Assembly (NCBI GenBank): GCA_028066245.1
Contig: JALCBR010000039.1
Coordinates: forward strand, 1-39,794
Direction: 5' to 3'
Origin: Pirellulales bacterium
GTDB taxonomy: Bacteria > Planctomycetota > Planctomycetia > Pirellulales > S012-138
DNA: 39,794 bases
The position numbers and the translations under genes were made by a program. The notes under the pieces are model-generated. The model was given only the letters and a program-made list of their open reading frames with translations, did not search any database and was not told the origin of the DNA. Positions 17,006 through 25,062 of this stretch are shown in pieces. The first letter of the stretch is position 1, and every line of letters begins with the position of its first letter.

Positions 17006-17443
17006 TTACGCTCTTTCCGAGATGGCGGATTGGATCAGACGGAACTGGTTGTTGAGAATGGTCAAGGCCATGTTGTGTTGCATTTGGTTCTTGGTGATCT
17101 CGGCAACCTGGTATTCCAAGGAGCGGTTTTCAGAGTTCACAACCAGCGAATCATCAATCTGGCTCTTGAGTCCGCCAAAGTGATTTTTTGCTTCCTTGCC
17201 AGAATGCGGTTTCTCAAACCCGCTCGCGGCTGTTGCTGGGTGGCTCGTTGATGCGGATTCGGCTTCGACAGCTTTCTTCAACATGGCCTGAAAAGCTTCC
17301 GGGGGGAGGTCACGAAACTCGTAGCCCGGTGTGCTGATATTGGCAATGTTTCCCGCCAGGACGTTGTGTCTCATTTGGCCGAAGTTGACGACCTGCTCCA
17401 GGATGGGAGTTGTGCTGTTTTGGAACATGCCCTGGACGTTCAT
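17006..17443 (-). CDS. flgB: Flagellar basal-body rod protein FlgB
   Basis: Proximal rod subunit and first gene of the operon. The 145-residue protein has ILEQVVNFGQMRHNVLAGNI followed by ANISTPGYEFRDLPPEAF, the rod N-terminus, and a C-terminus EITKNQMQHNMALTILNNQF. The ATG has GGGAGGA 6 nt upstream, a strong ribosome site. A sigma-54-type element lies about 50-64 nt upstream of the start codon, giving a predicted leader of about 38 nt. Confidence 0.95.
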   Translation of the reverse strand: MNVQGMFQNSTTPILEQVVNFGQMRHNVLAGNIANISTPGYEFRDLPPEAFQAMLKKAVEAESASTSHPATAASGFEKPHSGKEAKNHFGGLKSQIDDSLVVNSENRSLEYQVAEITKNQMQHNMALTILNNQFRLIQSAISERA

Positions 17444-17491
17444 GGTGTTCCTCCCGCACGATGCGAAAATGTGGTTTGAGTTTGATTTTCT

Positions 17492-17507
17492 GGCAAGTTG
17501 CGCGCCG
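17492..17507 (-). promoter_or_regulatory. Sigma-54 (-24/-12) promoter of the flagellar operon
   Basis: Read on the minus strand the sequence is CGGCGCGCAACTTGCC, against the sigma-54 consensus TGGCACG-N4-TTGCW. GG (17505-17506) and GC (17493-17494) are separated by exactly 10 bases and the -12 element TTGC is perfect. Predicted transcription start is near 17481, about 38 nt before the flgB ATG. An NtrC-type activator with an intact GAFTGA loop is encoded immediately upstream. Confidence 0.7.
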
Positions 17508-17655
17508 ACGATGACGCTGTCACTGGTGGCGGTGGCAAACTTTACGTTGTCGTCAGGATTGATTGTTCTCGGCTTTGGTTGCTCAGTGTTTGTGTTGTTT
17601 CATTGCTTCACTTGTTTCTCACTGCGCCGAAATTGCCGCGCCGTGGGGCCGATTT

Positions 17656-17671
17656 TGCTTGCCGAGTGCCC
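17656..17671 (-). promoter_or_regulatory. Possible second, weaker sigma-54-like element
   Basis: On the minus strand GGGCACTCGGCAAGCA has GG and GC with the right 10-base spacing and a good GGCAC block, but the -12 part reads AAGC instead of TTGC. It lies next to the activator gene's end, about 200 nt upstream of flgB. Chance occurrence is quite possible. Confidence 0.25.
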
Positions 17672-17683
17672 TGTTGTTCACAA

Positions 17684-19108
17684 TCACGCGGCGCGGCTCG
17701 CTGCTTCTGATTCCGGATGTTTGTCCTGTTTATATTCCTTGAGCTTGCTGGTCAAAGTACGCTGACCGATGCCAAGTGCTTCGGCTGTCTTCCGTCGATG
17801 ACCGTCAAAATGTTCCAGCGTGGCTTCGATCAGGCGCCGCTCCATATCGCGTAGACTTACGCCCACGGGAACGTTGTCATTCGGCTGCTCCGCTTGCCAG
17901 GCTCCTGTACCAGGCTCAAGTAGCCAGCCGCGAAGTTGATCCGCCCCCACTGACTGTCCTGCATGCAGCACGCTCATTCGCGTGACGATGTTTTGCAATT
18001 CGCGAACGTTGCCTGGCCAATCATGCGCGGTGAGCAATTCCACAGCGTCACCTGTCAGCTCAACGGGTTCAGCAGATGTCCGCGCGGCCGATTGTCTCTG
18101 GAAGTGCTCCACGAGCGCCGGAACATCCTCGCGTCGTTGTCGTAGTGGGGGGACGTGAATCGGCAGGACATTAAGCCGAAAGTACAGGTCACGGCGGAAC
18201 TGCCCTGCGGCGACCTCTTCAGCTAGGTTGCGGTTGGTTGTCGCTAGTACGCGAACGTCAACTTCTGTTGTCTTGCTAGACCCGACCCTCTGGAAACTAT
18301 GTTCCTGCAAAACGCGGAGAAGTTTGGCCTGCAAGGGTAGGTCGATCTCAGTAATCTCATCCAGGAGGAGTGACCCACCATCTGCGGCTTGAAAGCGTCC
18401 GACACGGTCTGTTTCGGCGCCAGTGAATGCGCCGCGTTCATGCCCGAAGAGTTCGCTCTCCGTCAGTTGCGCTGACAGGACAGGGCAATTCAAGTCAACA
18501 AACGGCGCCGCATGTCGCGGACTATTCGCATGCACACTACGGGCCACCAGTTCTTTCCCGACGCCGCTTTCACCTGTGATCAGTACAGTCTCGCTCGTCA
18601 CACCTACCTGCGCAATTCGTGCTCGCAGATCGCGCATGGCAGTACCATCGCCAATCATGGCGTGACCGCCGCCTTGTGGCGAAACGAATGCATTCGCCTG
18701 CGTGCGATTTCGCGCGGCGGCAACAGCGCGGCGAATCACTTCATCCAGGCGATCCACGTCAATCGGCTTTTCAATGTAATCAAACGCGCCACGGCGCATT
18801 GCCTCGACTGCGGTGGAAACGCTCGCATGAGCGGTGACCATGACGATCTCTGCGTTGTAAGATCGCTGGTGCATCGTGTGCATCAACTCCAGGCCGTCCA
18901 TGCCGGGCATCTGCAAGTCGGTCACAACCACATCCACATCATCACTGGGCAAGTGGCGAAGCGCATCTTTGGCGCTGGCTGCCGATTGCACACGGTGACC
19001 AAACATCATCAGCGCCGCGGAGATCGATTCACGGACAGCGTCCTGGTCATCGACGACAAGAATGGCGCCGGTGGTGTGTTTGCTCGAATTGTGACGGGGA
19101 AAATTCAT
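17684..19108 (-). CDS. NtrC-family sigma-54 response regulator (FlgR/FleR-like)
   Basis: Activates sigma-54 promoters after phosphorylation. The 474-residue protein has a receiver domain with phospho-acceptor D64 (VVTDLQMPGMDG) and the conserved lysine K114 in IEKPID. The AAA+ domain follows, with Walker A GESGVGKE at 179-186, the sigma-54-contacting GAFTGA loop at 226-231, and Walker B SLLLDE near 250. A C-terminal Fis-type helix-turn-helix includes TAEALGIGQRTLTSKLKEYK. The gene lies between the flagellar structural operon and its cognate kinase gene, on the same strand, so its target is most likely the sigma-54 element in front of flgB; this is inference from context. Relatives include FlgR of Helicobacter/Campylobacter and FleR of Pseudomonas. 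Confidence 0.93.
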   Translation of the reverse strand: MNFPRHNSSKHTTGAILVVDDQDAVRESISAALMMFGHRVQSAASAKDALRHLPSDDVDVVVTDLQMPGMDGLELMHTMHQRSYNAEIVMVTAHASVSTAVEAMRRGAFDYIEKPIDVDRLDEVIRRAVAAARNRTQANAFVSPQGGGHAMIGDGTAMRDLRARIAQVGVTSETVLITGESGVGKELVARSVHANSPRHAAPFVDLNCPVLSAQLTESELFGHERGAFTGAETDRVGRFQAADGGSLLLDEITEIDLPLQAKLLRVLQEHSFQRVGSSKTTEVDVRVLATTNRNLAEEVAAGQFRRDLYFRLNVLPIHVPPLRQRREDVPALVEHFQRQSAARTSAEPVELTGDAVELLTAHDWPGNVRELQNIVTRMSVLHAGQSVGADQLRGWLLEPGTGAWQAEQPNDNVPVGVSLRDMERRLIEATLEHFDGHRRKTAEALGIGQRTLTSKLKEYKQDKHPESEAASRAA

Positions 19109-19131
19109 TCTCTTGCGTTAGATGTTTTTCG

Positions 19132-20055
19132 CTAAGATTTTCGACAGGGTTTTTCCGGCAAGGCGAAGGGCCGGCTAACGTCAACAAGCGATCCTTTCAC
19201 GACCGCCGGCACCACGACTTCAAGAATGGCTCCTCCTCCCTGTTGCGTTGGACGGTTGCTTGCCGTCAACGTACCGTCATGGCGCTCGACGACATGGGCA
19301 GCGATCGCCAAACCCAATCCGGCACCGCTTCCCTTGGTTGAAAAGAACGGCTCAAACAATCGCGGCATCACAGCTGGAGGGATGCCTGGGCCGGAGTCGC
19401 CAATCGTCAAGTGACATACTCCGTCTTTGACGTTCGCTGCAATCTCGACTTGCCCACCGTCAGGCATCACATCAATCGCATTGATCACCAAGTTGAGGAC
19501 AACTCGGCGGAACATGTCAGCATCCAATGGCAGAGCAATGCACTCGTCAACGTCAAGCGAGATTGAGATTCCATGAGCAGTCAACTGTGGCGATAGCCGT
19601 TCCATACAATCTTGGATTAGCGAGCGCAGCGGTGTGGAATGGAACTGTGGCTCGCGCTCTGCGGCAAAATGCAGCAAGTCATTAACCAACGCGTCCATAT
19701 CCGCGACACCGACGGCAACCTTGTTGAGGACATCTTGGCTCTCAGAATCTGCTTCCAATCGCCGTTTGAGCATCCCCAGATACAAAGTGACTGGAACCAG
19801 GTTGTTGCGAACTTCATGCGCCACATGAGAAGCCAACTGTCCTAGGTCTGCCAAGCGGTTCTTCCGTGCAAGTTCCCGGTTCTTGATCTCGAGTTCGTTT
19901 GAAAGCCGGTGCACCTCTTCTTGCAACACTAGATGCGTCTTTTCCAGGCGAGACGTTGCATCCTGCCAGGCGGACAGCACGGCTTGGAGCTCTGCGTTTG
20001 TGGCGCGCAACTCCGCTGCTTGAGTGGGGGTGCGCATTGTGTAGATGTTAGTCAT
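19132..20055 (-). CDS. Soluble sensor histidine kinase (FlgS-like)
   Basis: Probable partner of the adjacent NtrC-type regulator, whose gene begins 23 bp later. The 307-residue protein has no membrane segment. An N-terminal coiled coil (about 12-68) leads into the dimerisation domain with phospho-accepting H80 in SHVAHEVRNNLVP; the usual HEIRNPL proline is replaced by asparagine. The ATPase domain has the N box NLVINAIDVMPDGG, the G1 box GDSGPGIPP, the F box FEPFFSTKGSGAGLGLAI. A cytoplasmic kinase without a sensory domain fits FlgS, which reads the state of the flagellar export apparatus, but the input signal here is unknown. Start is ATG at 20055. Confidence 0.9.
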   Translation of the reverse strand: MTNIYTMRTPTQAAELRATNAELQAVLSAWQDATSRLEKTHLVLQEEVHRLSNELEIKNRELARKNRLADLGQLASHVAHEVRNNLVPVTLYLGMLKRRLEADSESQDVLNKVAVGVADMDALVNDLLHFAAEREPQFHSTPLRSLIQDCMERLSPQLTAHGISISLDVDECIALPLDADMFRRVVLNLVINAIDVMPDGGQVEIAANVKDGVCHLTIGDSGPGIPPAVMPRLFEPFFSTKGSGAGLGLAIAAHVVERHDGTLTASNRPTQQGGGAILEVVVPAVVKGSLVDVSRPFALPEKPCRKS

Positions 20056-20088
20056 ATCTCGATGTCTTCAAGGGCTTTCCGGTTCCGG

Positions 20089-20547
20089 CTAGCTGCCAGT
20101 GGATAGGTCCAGCCGGTGGCCTCCTACGGGAGCATTGTTGGCATACGCCGTGCTGGCCTGGTTCGCCCCCTGGAGTGTCTGCAACTGCTGCGAGACGTCT
20201 GTTCGGCGGGCGGCAAGCTTGGTTTCACTTTCCTTCTCTTGCGCAAGAATCTCTTTCATGATGGCTTCCGATTCGTCCAGGAGCTTCCGGCAATCGGCTC
20301 GGTCTTGTTCACTTGACCAATCGTGAGACTTGAGAGGCAGGTCCCGAAACGGCTTCAACTGCTCGTCGACCTGTGTCAAAGTCTCCAATTCACGGCTTTT
20401 TTCTGCCAACAAGGTGAGCAACCGTCCCATGTCACCTTGTTCGATCAGTGCGATCTGTCCGGCGCCGTACCGACTGACACGCAGCAGGCAATCGCGCCGC
20501 GTCTGCGCGAGCTGCAACAGTCGTTCAGAAGTTGTTGCGGATGTCAT
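20089..20547 (-). CDS. FlgN-like flagellar chaperone
   Basis: A 152-residue, nearly all-helical, charged protein with two long heptad-like stretches (about 5-60 and 75-128) and a disordered tail. Composition and the opening SERLLQLAQTRRDCLLRVSR, together with LLTLLAEKSRELETL, resemble the FlgN/FliT chaperone group, which escorts hook-associated proteins to the export gate. No cysteine-rich or enzymatic motifs are seen. It is encoded just before the histidine kinase gene, and FlgN genes often lie near flagellar regulators. The assignment rests on fold-like features and position, so it is moderate. Confidence 0.6.
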   Translation of the reverse strand: MTSATTSERLLQLAQTRRDCLLRVSRYGAGQIALIEQGDMGRLLTLLAEKSRELETLTQVDEQLKPFRDLPLKSHDWSSEQDRADCRKLLDESEAIMKEILAQEKESETKLAARRTDVSQQLQTLQGANQASTAYANNAPVGGHRLDLSTGS

Positions 20548-20581
20548 TGTTTCGTCGTTTTGTTGCGAAAATCATGCCTGA

Positions 20582-23011
20582 CTACAGTGATTGCAGCCAG
20601 GTGAGCAAGTTCTGCCACTCGCCGATAGTGCCTACGGATGTGTGTGCTAAGTCAGTATCTGGAGGAAGAGCTTGTAGAGTTTCATATGCCTGCGCGATGG
20701 CAGTTCGGGCTTCGGAGTCTTGATTCATCCTTCGAAAGACGGTCGCCACCGCCAAATAAGCGTCGAGAGTTTCGGCGCGACCGTAATACCGGTTGATAAA
20801 TTCCCGGTACGCCTGTGCGGCGTCTTCATACCGATTCAGGTCGGTGAGGAGTTTGGCTCGCAGGAACGATGTATTTCTCAGCAGATATTGATCCGTTTTG
20901 CTCAATTCTTCCTGTCTGGCACGCTGCAATAGCCCTGCCAGCGTGATATCAGTTTGTGCAACCGCGTCCTGCAGGCGTGACAGAGCGCTACGAGCTGCGC
21001 CGACACGTTGCGACTCAACTGCCGAATTTGCAGAGCGGTTGCGGTCACGTTCAGCTTGATGACGGAGAGTTTCTGCCAACAGGTAGCGGGCTTCCCATGA
21101 TCTCTCGTCTTGAGGGTAGCGGCGGACGGCTTCGGTCAAACGAATCTCCGCGTCACCCCACTTCTGTTCCAAGTAAAGCAGCTTGCCCAAGTCGAAAAGG
21201 GATTGTCGCCATTCACTGCTTTTGGGTTCCAGGAGGTCGCGCTCAAGGTTGTCGATCAATGGCGTTTCGCCGGATTCAAGATCATCCATTTCGATGGCTG
21301 CTTGGCTGGCAACCAAGCGAGCTTTGTAGCGAACCGGATTCTTGGGAAACTGTTCAACGCATTTGTTTGCAATTTGACGCGCGATGGAGGCGTCACCCAA
21401 CTGCAAGTGACTGCGAGCCAAGTAAAGGAGCGCTTCCGCAGTTCGCTCGTTTGCCGCTTCATGCAGGATGTATTGATCCAAAACACGAATCGCGTTGCGT
21501 GCGTCCTCGGCTCGCAAATACGCTTGGGCACTGGCCCACAGATCGTTGGGATACTGCCTGGTGGCCGCGCGGAGCCTCGCCAACCGCGACAAGACGTGCC
21601 CAGCTCTCTGATCTTGCACACGTGCTTGGAGTCGTGTTTTTTCTGCCGCCCCTTTGTCTTCTGTTTTCGCCTTCTTGAGCAGGAAGTCTGCGTGCTTCTG
21701 ATATGTTTCTGCCAGCAAACGTTCTGATTCCTCGCGCGGAATGAAGTGCAGGTCGCTTCGCAACAATAAGCTGGCTTCTGTGTAGTCTTCGCTGAACCAA
21801 AACCTGCGCACCGCCTTATTGAGACGATCAGCAATTTGTCCCTTACTCAGCCACGGGTTGCGAAATTGTTCATCGGCGATGGCGATGTCGAGAACAGTGC
21901 GCCACTTATCGACCGCCTGTTGTGGGCGACCCTGCGACTGCAAGACCTCCGCATGCAGAAAACCAGAAGCGATCGACTCTGCTGACTTGGGATCGCGGCG
22001 CTCGATCTCGTCGAGTTCAACCAACGCGTACTCAGGCTCTTGCAGCTCCAACAGGCATTGGGCTCGCAAGTAATTTGAGCCGGCAATTCTACGGCTGCGC
22101 AATGAGTCTCGCCCTTCGGCTATTTCAAACAGCCGCAGCGCTTCGCGGAATTGTTCATCCGCCAGAGCTTGCTCATCGAGAAGTTCGCTGCTCCGCATCC
22201 GGCGACCTTCGGCCAAAGCCACTTTCGCGAGTAGGAATTGAGCAGGCGCCGGATCGGGCCGTGAGGTTAAGGACGCCACAATGGTTCGTGCGGTTGTCGC
22301 ATTGCCCAGCGTGAGTAGTATTTCTGCTCGCTGCAGCAAGATGGCATCAGGAACCTCGTTGCCCGACGCGGCATCCATTGCCCGATCATTGTAAGCCAAC
22401 GCCAATGTCGGATCTGGATCGATCCGTTGTAGCCAAGCGCCCGCGAGCAACTGATTAACACTTACTTGCAAGTCGCCATTTTGATCGGCGATGTTCTCAA
22501 GTGGTTCGATCGACCGTTCAATTTCGCCGACATCAAGGTAGCTTCTACCGAGCAGGTACAGCGCCCGGGTTTCTAACTCGGGAATCATTCCCGTGTCGAG
22601 CGCCTCACGGAGATACACAATGGATTGCTCAGCGAATTCGTAACGCGATTGCTCAACATTCATTTGGGCCGACTCTGCCAGAGTCGCTCCCAGCCAGAAT
22701 GAAACTTCTCCACGCTGCTGCGGAGTCAAAGCGGGCAAGTTGTACAACTCGACCAGCATTGTGCGAGCTTCGAGCAACTCACCCTCCTCCAGAGCATCAC
22801 GCGCTTGATCGAGTTTGACGGAATCGAACTCCTCTTGAGCAAAGAAGGATGCGTACCCAACCATGCCAACGGCTACCAATGACAATCCGATCAACGGCAT
22901 ACGCATGCGCCGGTGAGTTAGCAAGACGCGCGCATTTCCGGCAAAGCGCAATGGCAATGTCGCTTTCCCTTCGATTGGCGGAGAGTCTTGTTGTTCAGGC
23001 GAGTCAGACAT
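20582..23011 (-). CDS. Membrane-anchored tetratricopeptide-repeat protein
   Basis: An 809-residue protein with a cytoplasmic N-terminus of about 37 residues, one membrane helix (about 38-57, MPLIGLSLVAVGMVGYASFF), and a long outward-facing solenoid of TPR-like helix pairs. Repeat-like segments include YLLGRSYLDVGEIERSIEPL, LYLARSHLQLGDASIARQIA and RYLLAETLRHQAERDRN, with a typical spacing of about 34 residues. Such domains mediate protein-protein contact. It is the first gene of the block that continues with the FlgN-like, kinase and regulator genes (34 bp to the next), so a role in flagellar assembly or signalling is suggested by position only. Specific function is not recognisable. Confidence 0.75.
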   Translation of the reverse strand: MSDSPEQQDSPPIEGKATLPLRFAGNARVLLTHRRMRMPLIGLSLVAVGMVGYASFFAQEEFDSVKLDQARDALEEGELLEARTMLVELYNLPALTPQQRGEVSFWLGATLAESAQMNVEQSRYEFAEQSIVYLREALDTGMIPELETRALYLLGRSYLDVGEIERSIEPLENIADQNGDLQVSVNQLLAGAWLQRIDPDPTLALAYNDRAMDAASGNEVPDAILLQRAEILLTLGNATTARTIVASLTSRPDPAPAQFLLAKVALAEGRRMRSSELLDEQALADEQFREALRLFEIAEGRDSLRSRRIAGSNYLRAQCLLELQEPEYALVELDEIERRDPKSAESIASGFLHAEVLQSQGRPQQAVDKWRTVLDIAIADEQFRNPWLSKGQIADRLNKAVRRFWFSEDYTEASLLLRSDLHFIPREESERLLAETYQKHADFLLKKAKTEDKGAAEKTRLQARVQDQRAGHVLSRLARLRAATRQYPNDLWASAQAYLRAEDARNAIRVLDQYILHEAANERTAEALLYLARSHLQLGDASIARQIANKCVEQFPKNPVRYKARLVASQAAIEMDDLESGETPLIDNLERDLLEPKSSEWRQSLFDLGKLLYLEQKWGDAEIRLTEAVRRYPQDERSWEARYLLAETLRHQAERDRNRSANSAVESQRVGAARSALSRLQDAVAQTDITLAGLLQRARQEELSKTDQYLLRNTSFLRAKLLTDLNRYEDAAQAYREFINRYYGRAETLDAYLAVATVFRRMNQDSEARTAIAQAYETLQALPPDTDLAHTSVGTIGEWQNLLTWLQSL

Positions 23012-23508
23012 GGTTCAAGATCGCTGTTGTTCACATGCCCTTCGCTGTCACGGCAACGCCGGTATCCAAGCCAGCCTCCGTGGCGAGAACCTTGAGCGAG
23101 CAACCAGCGGATGATTCGCTGTGCGCGCAGCAACTTCGCCACCGATGGCGTGTGCAGATTTATTCAAGAGAAAGGCGGCGAAGAAGTAGCCCAAGCCCGA
23201 ATTGATGTCAATTGCAATTGCCGGTGCATTCGCCCTTTGGAGCAGATGCGCTCAGGTAGCATGATCTGCATCAAGTAGTGCACGACATGGTTGCCACCGT
23301 GTTCCAAACGGCGAATTTGGACACGAAACGCCAGAGGTGATCCAACTCGTCGAGGACGGTACCCGATTGCAGCTTTCTCGTCACAATTGTTGACGCACCT
23401 TGTCCGCCAATGCATCTGCTATCAACGGCTGCATAGCGAACGATTGCTTGCTACGCTGTTGTTGCAGTTCAGACCAACTCACGCTCGAGTACGAGCACGG
23501 TAAGGCGC
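23012..23508. other. Intergenic region between divergent genes
   Basis: This stretch lies between the TPR gene (leftward) and the NUDIX gene (rightward), so it must carry both promoters. I found no coding sequence that looks real. A short perfect inverted repeat GCTCG-AGTA-CGAGC sits at 23483-23496, just before the NUDIX start, and could be an operator or simply chance. No sigma-54-type element was seen. Confidence 0.45.
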
Positions 23509-23925
23509 ATGACTCCAAGTCTCGACAACGACGCATCAATCTCCCAGGTGGGAATTGGCATTGTGCGTTGTCAACGCAAGTACTTGGTCGGCGTGCGGGC
23601 TCGTGAGACCATCCTGGGAGGCTTTGCCGAGTTCCCCGGCGGAAAATGCGATCCGGGCGAGCCAATCGAGGACACAGTAATCAGGGAATGCCTGGAGGAA
23701 ACTGGACTCAATGTTGACGTCCAGCGACTGCTCGCTTGCACCCGTCACACCTACGAGCACGGCGAACTAGAACTCTCGTTCTTCCTGTGCGCCCCCGCAA
23801 GCGGTCAATGCGAATCGCCGCAAGGCTCTTTCCGCTGGGTCGAGAAGTGCGATTTAGCCACTATGAGATTTCCACCCGCAAATGACGTTGTCCTCCGCAT
23901 GCTCGTGGAGAACAGTGGCGTCTGA
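23509..23925 (+). CDS. NUDIX hydrolase (MutT-like)
   Basis: Hydrolyses a nucleoside diphosphate linked to another moiety; MutT-type members clean oxidised dNTPs. The 138-residue protein contains a perfect NUDIX box GGKCDPGEPIEDTVIRECLE followed by ETGL at about residues 44-67, matching GX5EX7REUXEEXGU. A beta-strand VGIGIVRCQRKYLVGVRARE precedes it and the C-terminal helix PPANDVVLRMLV ends the domain. The ATG is preceded by AAGG at 5 nt. The gene stands alone on this strand and converges with the zinc-ribbon gene. Substrate cannot be told. Confidence 0.9.
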   Translation: MTPSLDNDASISQVGIGIVRCQRKYLVGVRARETILGGFAEFPGGKCDPGEPIEDTVIRECLEETGLNVDVQRLLACTRHTYEHGELELSFFLCAPASGQCESPQGSFRWVEKCDLATMRFPPANDVVLRMLVENSGV

Positions 23926-23983
23926 CCAATTGGCGCCTACCACTGGCGCGTGCTACCAACGCGTGTGGCTGTCGCCTGTTAGC

Positions 23984-24637
23984 TTATTCAAACGGAACTC
24001 CGCACGCGGTACAGGCGGTTGCGCCAGGGTAGCTCATGACGCCGCAACTACTGCAACGTTGACTACGGGCGATTTCTTCCGCACTGGCGACACCGATGTA
24101 CTTGCCGCACGCCTCGCAACTGCGACGGGATGGGTCGACAAATTGTTTGCAATGTGGGCATTGGCGCGTCTTCCAGCCGTCTTCCCCATCACCCATGGCA
24201 TCTTGCAAAGACCGGTTGCCGCCGTTGTTTTTCTTTTCCTCAGTCTGGCGAGAGGTGGAGCCATCTTTCAAGCCGCCGAGTTCGGCCAGGGCAGTCTGCC
24301 AACTTTCCATCGGTGCTGTTCCCCCGTCACCGCCGATGATTGCACTGCCAGAGGCATCGAGCGATTCGTCAACGCCATGGAGCAGGTTGGAAACCAGCGT
24401 TTCAGCCGATTCCGGTTCGCCCACTTCGGGCACGCGAATGATCTCTCCGCATTCGGGGCACTTGCCTGTCTGCCCGGCATACTTGCCCGGTACTTTAAGC
24501 GAGTGACCCTTGGAGCACTTCAGGCGGAACACCCAGGTGTATTCGGCCCGGCACTTTGGGCACTTCTTTGACTTTTGAAGAAACTCCGGCCCGACGTTGA
24601 ACTTGTGGCCATTGGAGCAAACAACACGAATTGACAC
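23984..24637 (-). CDS. Multi-zinc-ribbon protein of unknown function
   Basis: A 217-residue protein with at least four CxxC-type zinc-binding units. The first two share the pattern NGHKFNV...KKCPKC and KGHSLKV...GKCPECGE, a repeat in which a Cys-x-x-Gly-His unit pairs with a CPxC unit. The C-terminal part has CPHCKQF, CEACGKY, CSSCGV and CTACGV. The middle (about 75-145) is low-complexity and acidic. I chose a GTG start at 24637 because GAGAGAAG lies upstream and it opens directly with the first ribbon; an earlier start would add 26 residues of unrelated sequence. Such proteins are common in planctomycete genomes without known role; nucleic acid or protein binding is a guess. Confidence 0.75.
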   Translation of the reverse strand: MSIRVVCSNGHKFNVGPEFLQKSKKCPKCRAEYTWVFRLKCSKGHSLKVPGKYAGQTGKCPECGEIIRVPEVGEPESAETLVSNLLHGVDESLDASGSAIIGGDGGTAPMESWQTALAELGGLKDGSTSRQTEEKKNNGGNRSLQDAMGDGEDGWKTRQCPHCKQFVDPSRRSCEACGKYIGVASAEEIARSQRCSSCGVMSYPGATACTACGVPFE

Positions 24638-25062
24638 GCTGCTTCTCTCTGTGGGGGCCGTTTGTACTTGAGACGTATGCTGCGGTCCGCGAGTGCGCGC
24701 GACGACTCTGTGCATTTAATGTGGACTATGACCAACTTAAAAACGCTTTTGCGTCGGCGAAGTCCTCAAACAAAGTGCGTTGAATGGGGACAACCATTCA
24801 TTTGTGTGCGAGTCTCTCATTGCCGAAAAGCTGGACGTGTGCTGCCCACTTTTGCCCGTGGCAGAGAAATTGTGAGAACGCAGTGACAATTCGATGATAC
24901 AACACGTTTTAGTTTTCTTCGACGGGAATAGCACAGAATGAAGCCCCCCAATTCGAGGGGATGTTAAGGAACCCTGGAAAATTCAGCGCATCCAACGTCT
25001 ACGACGTCGAAATACTGCATCCGCGCCAGCCGCACAGAAACCAACGAAAGTGGCACGGGCTC
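24638..25062. other. Intergenic region without a recognised gene
   Basis: About 425 bp between the thymidylate kinase gene and the zinc-ribbon gene, both leftward. It should contain the zinc-ribbon promoter. A small GC hairpin (cccc-aattcga-gggg near 24945-24961) has no T-run and is a poor terminator candidate. Short open frames here look non-coding. Confidence 0.45.

Noticed and set aside
24940-24965. GC hairpin as terminator
   Set aside because: The stem is only about 4 bp and no T-run follows on either strand.
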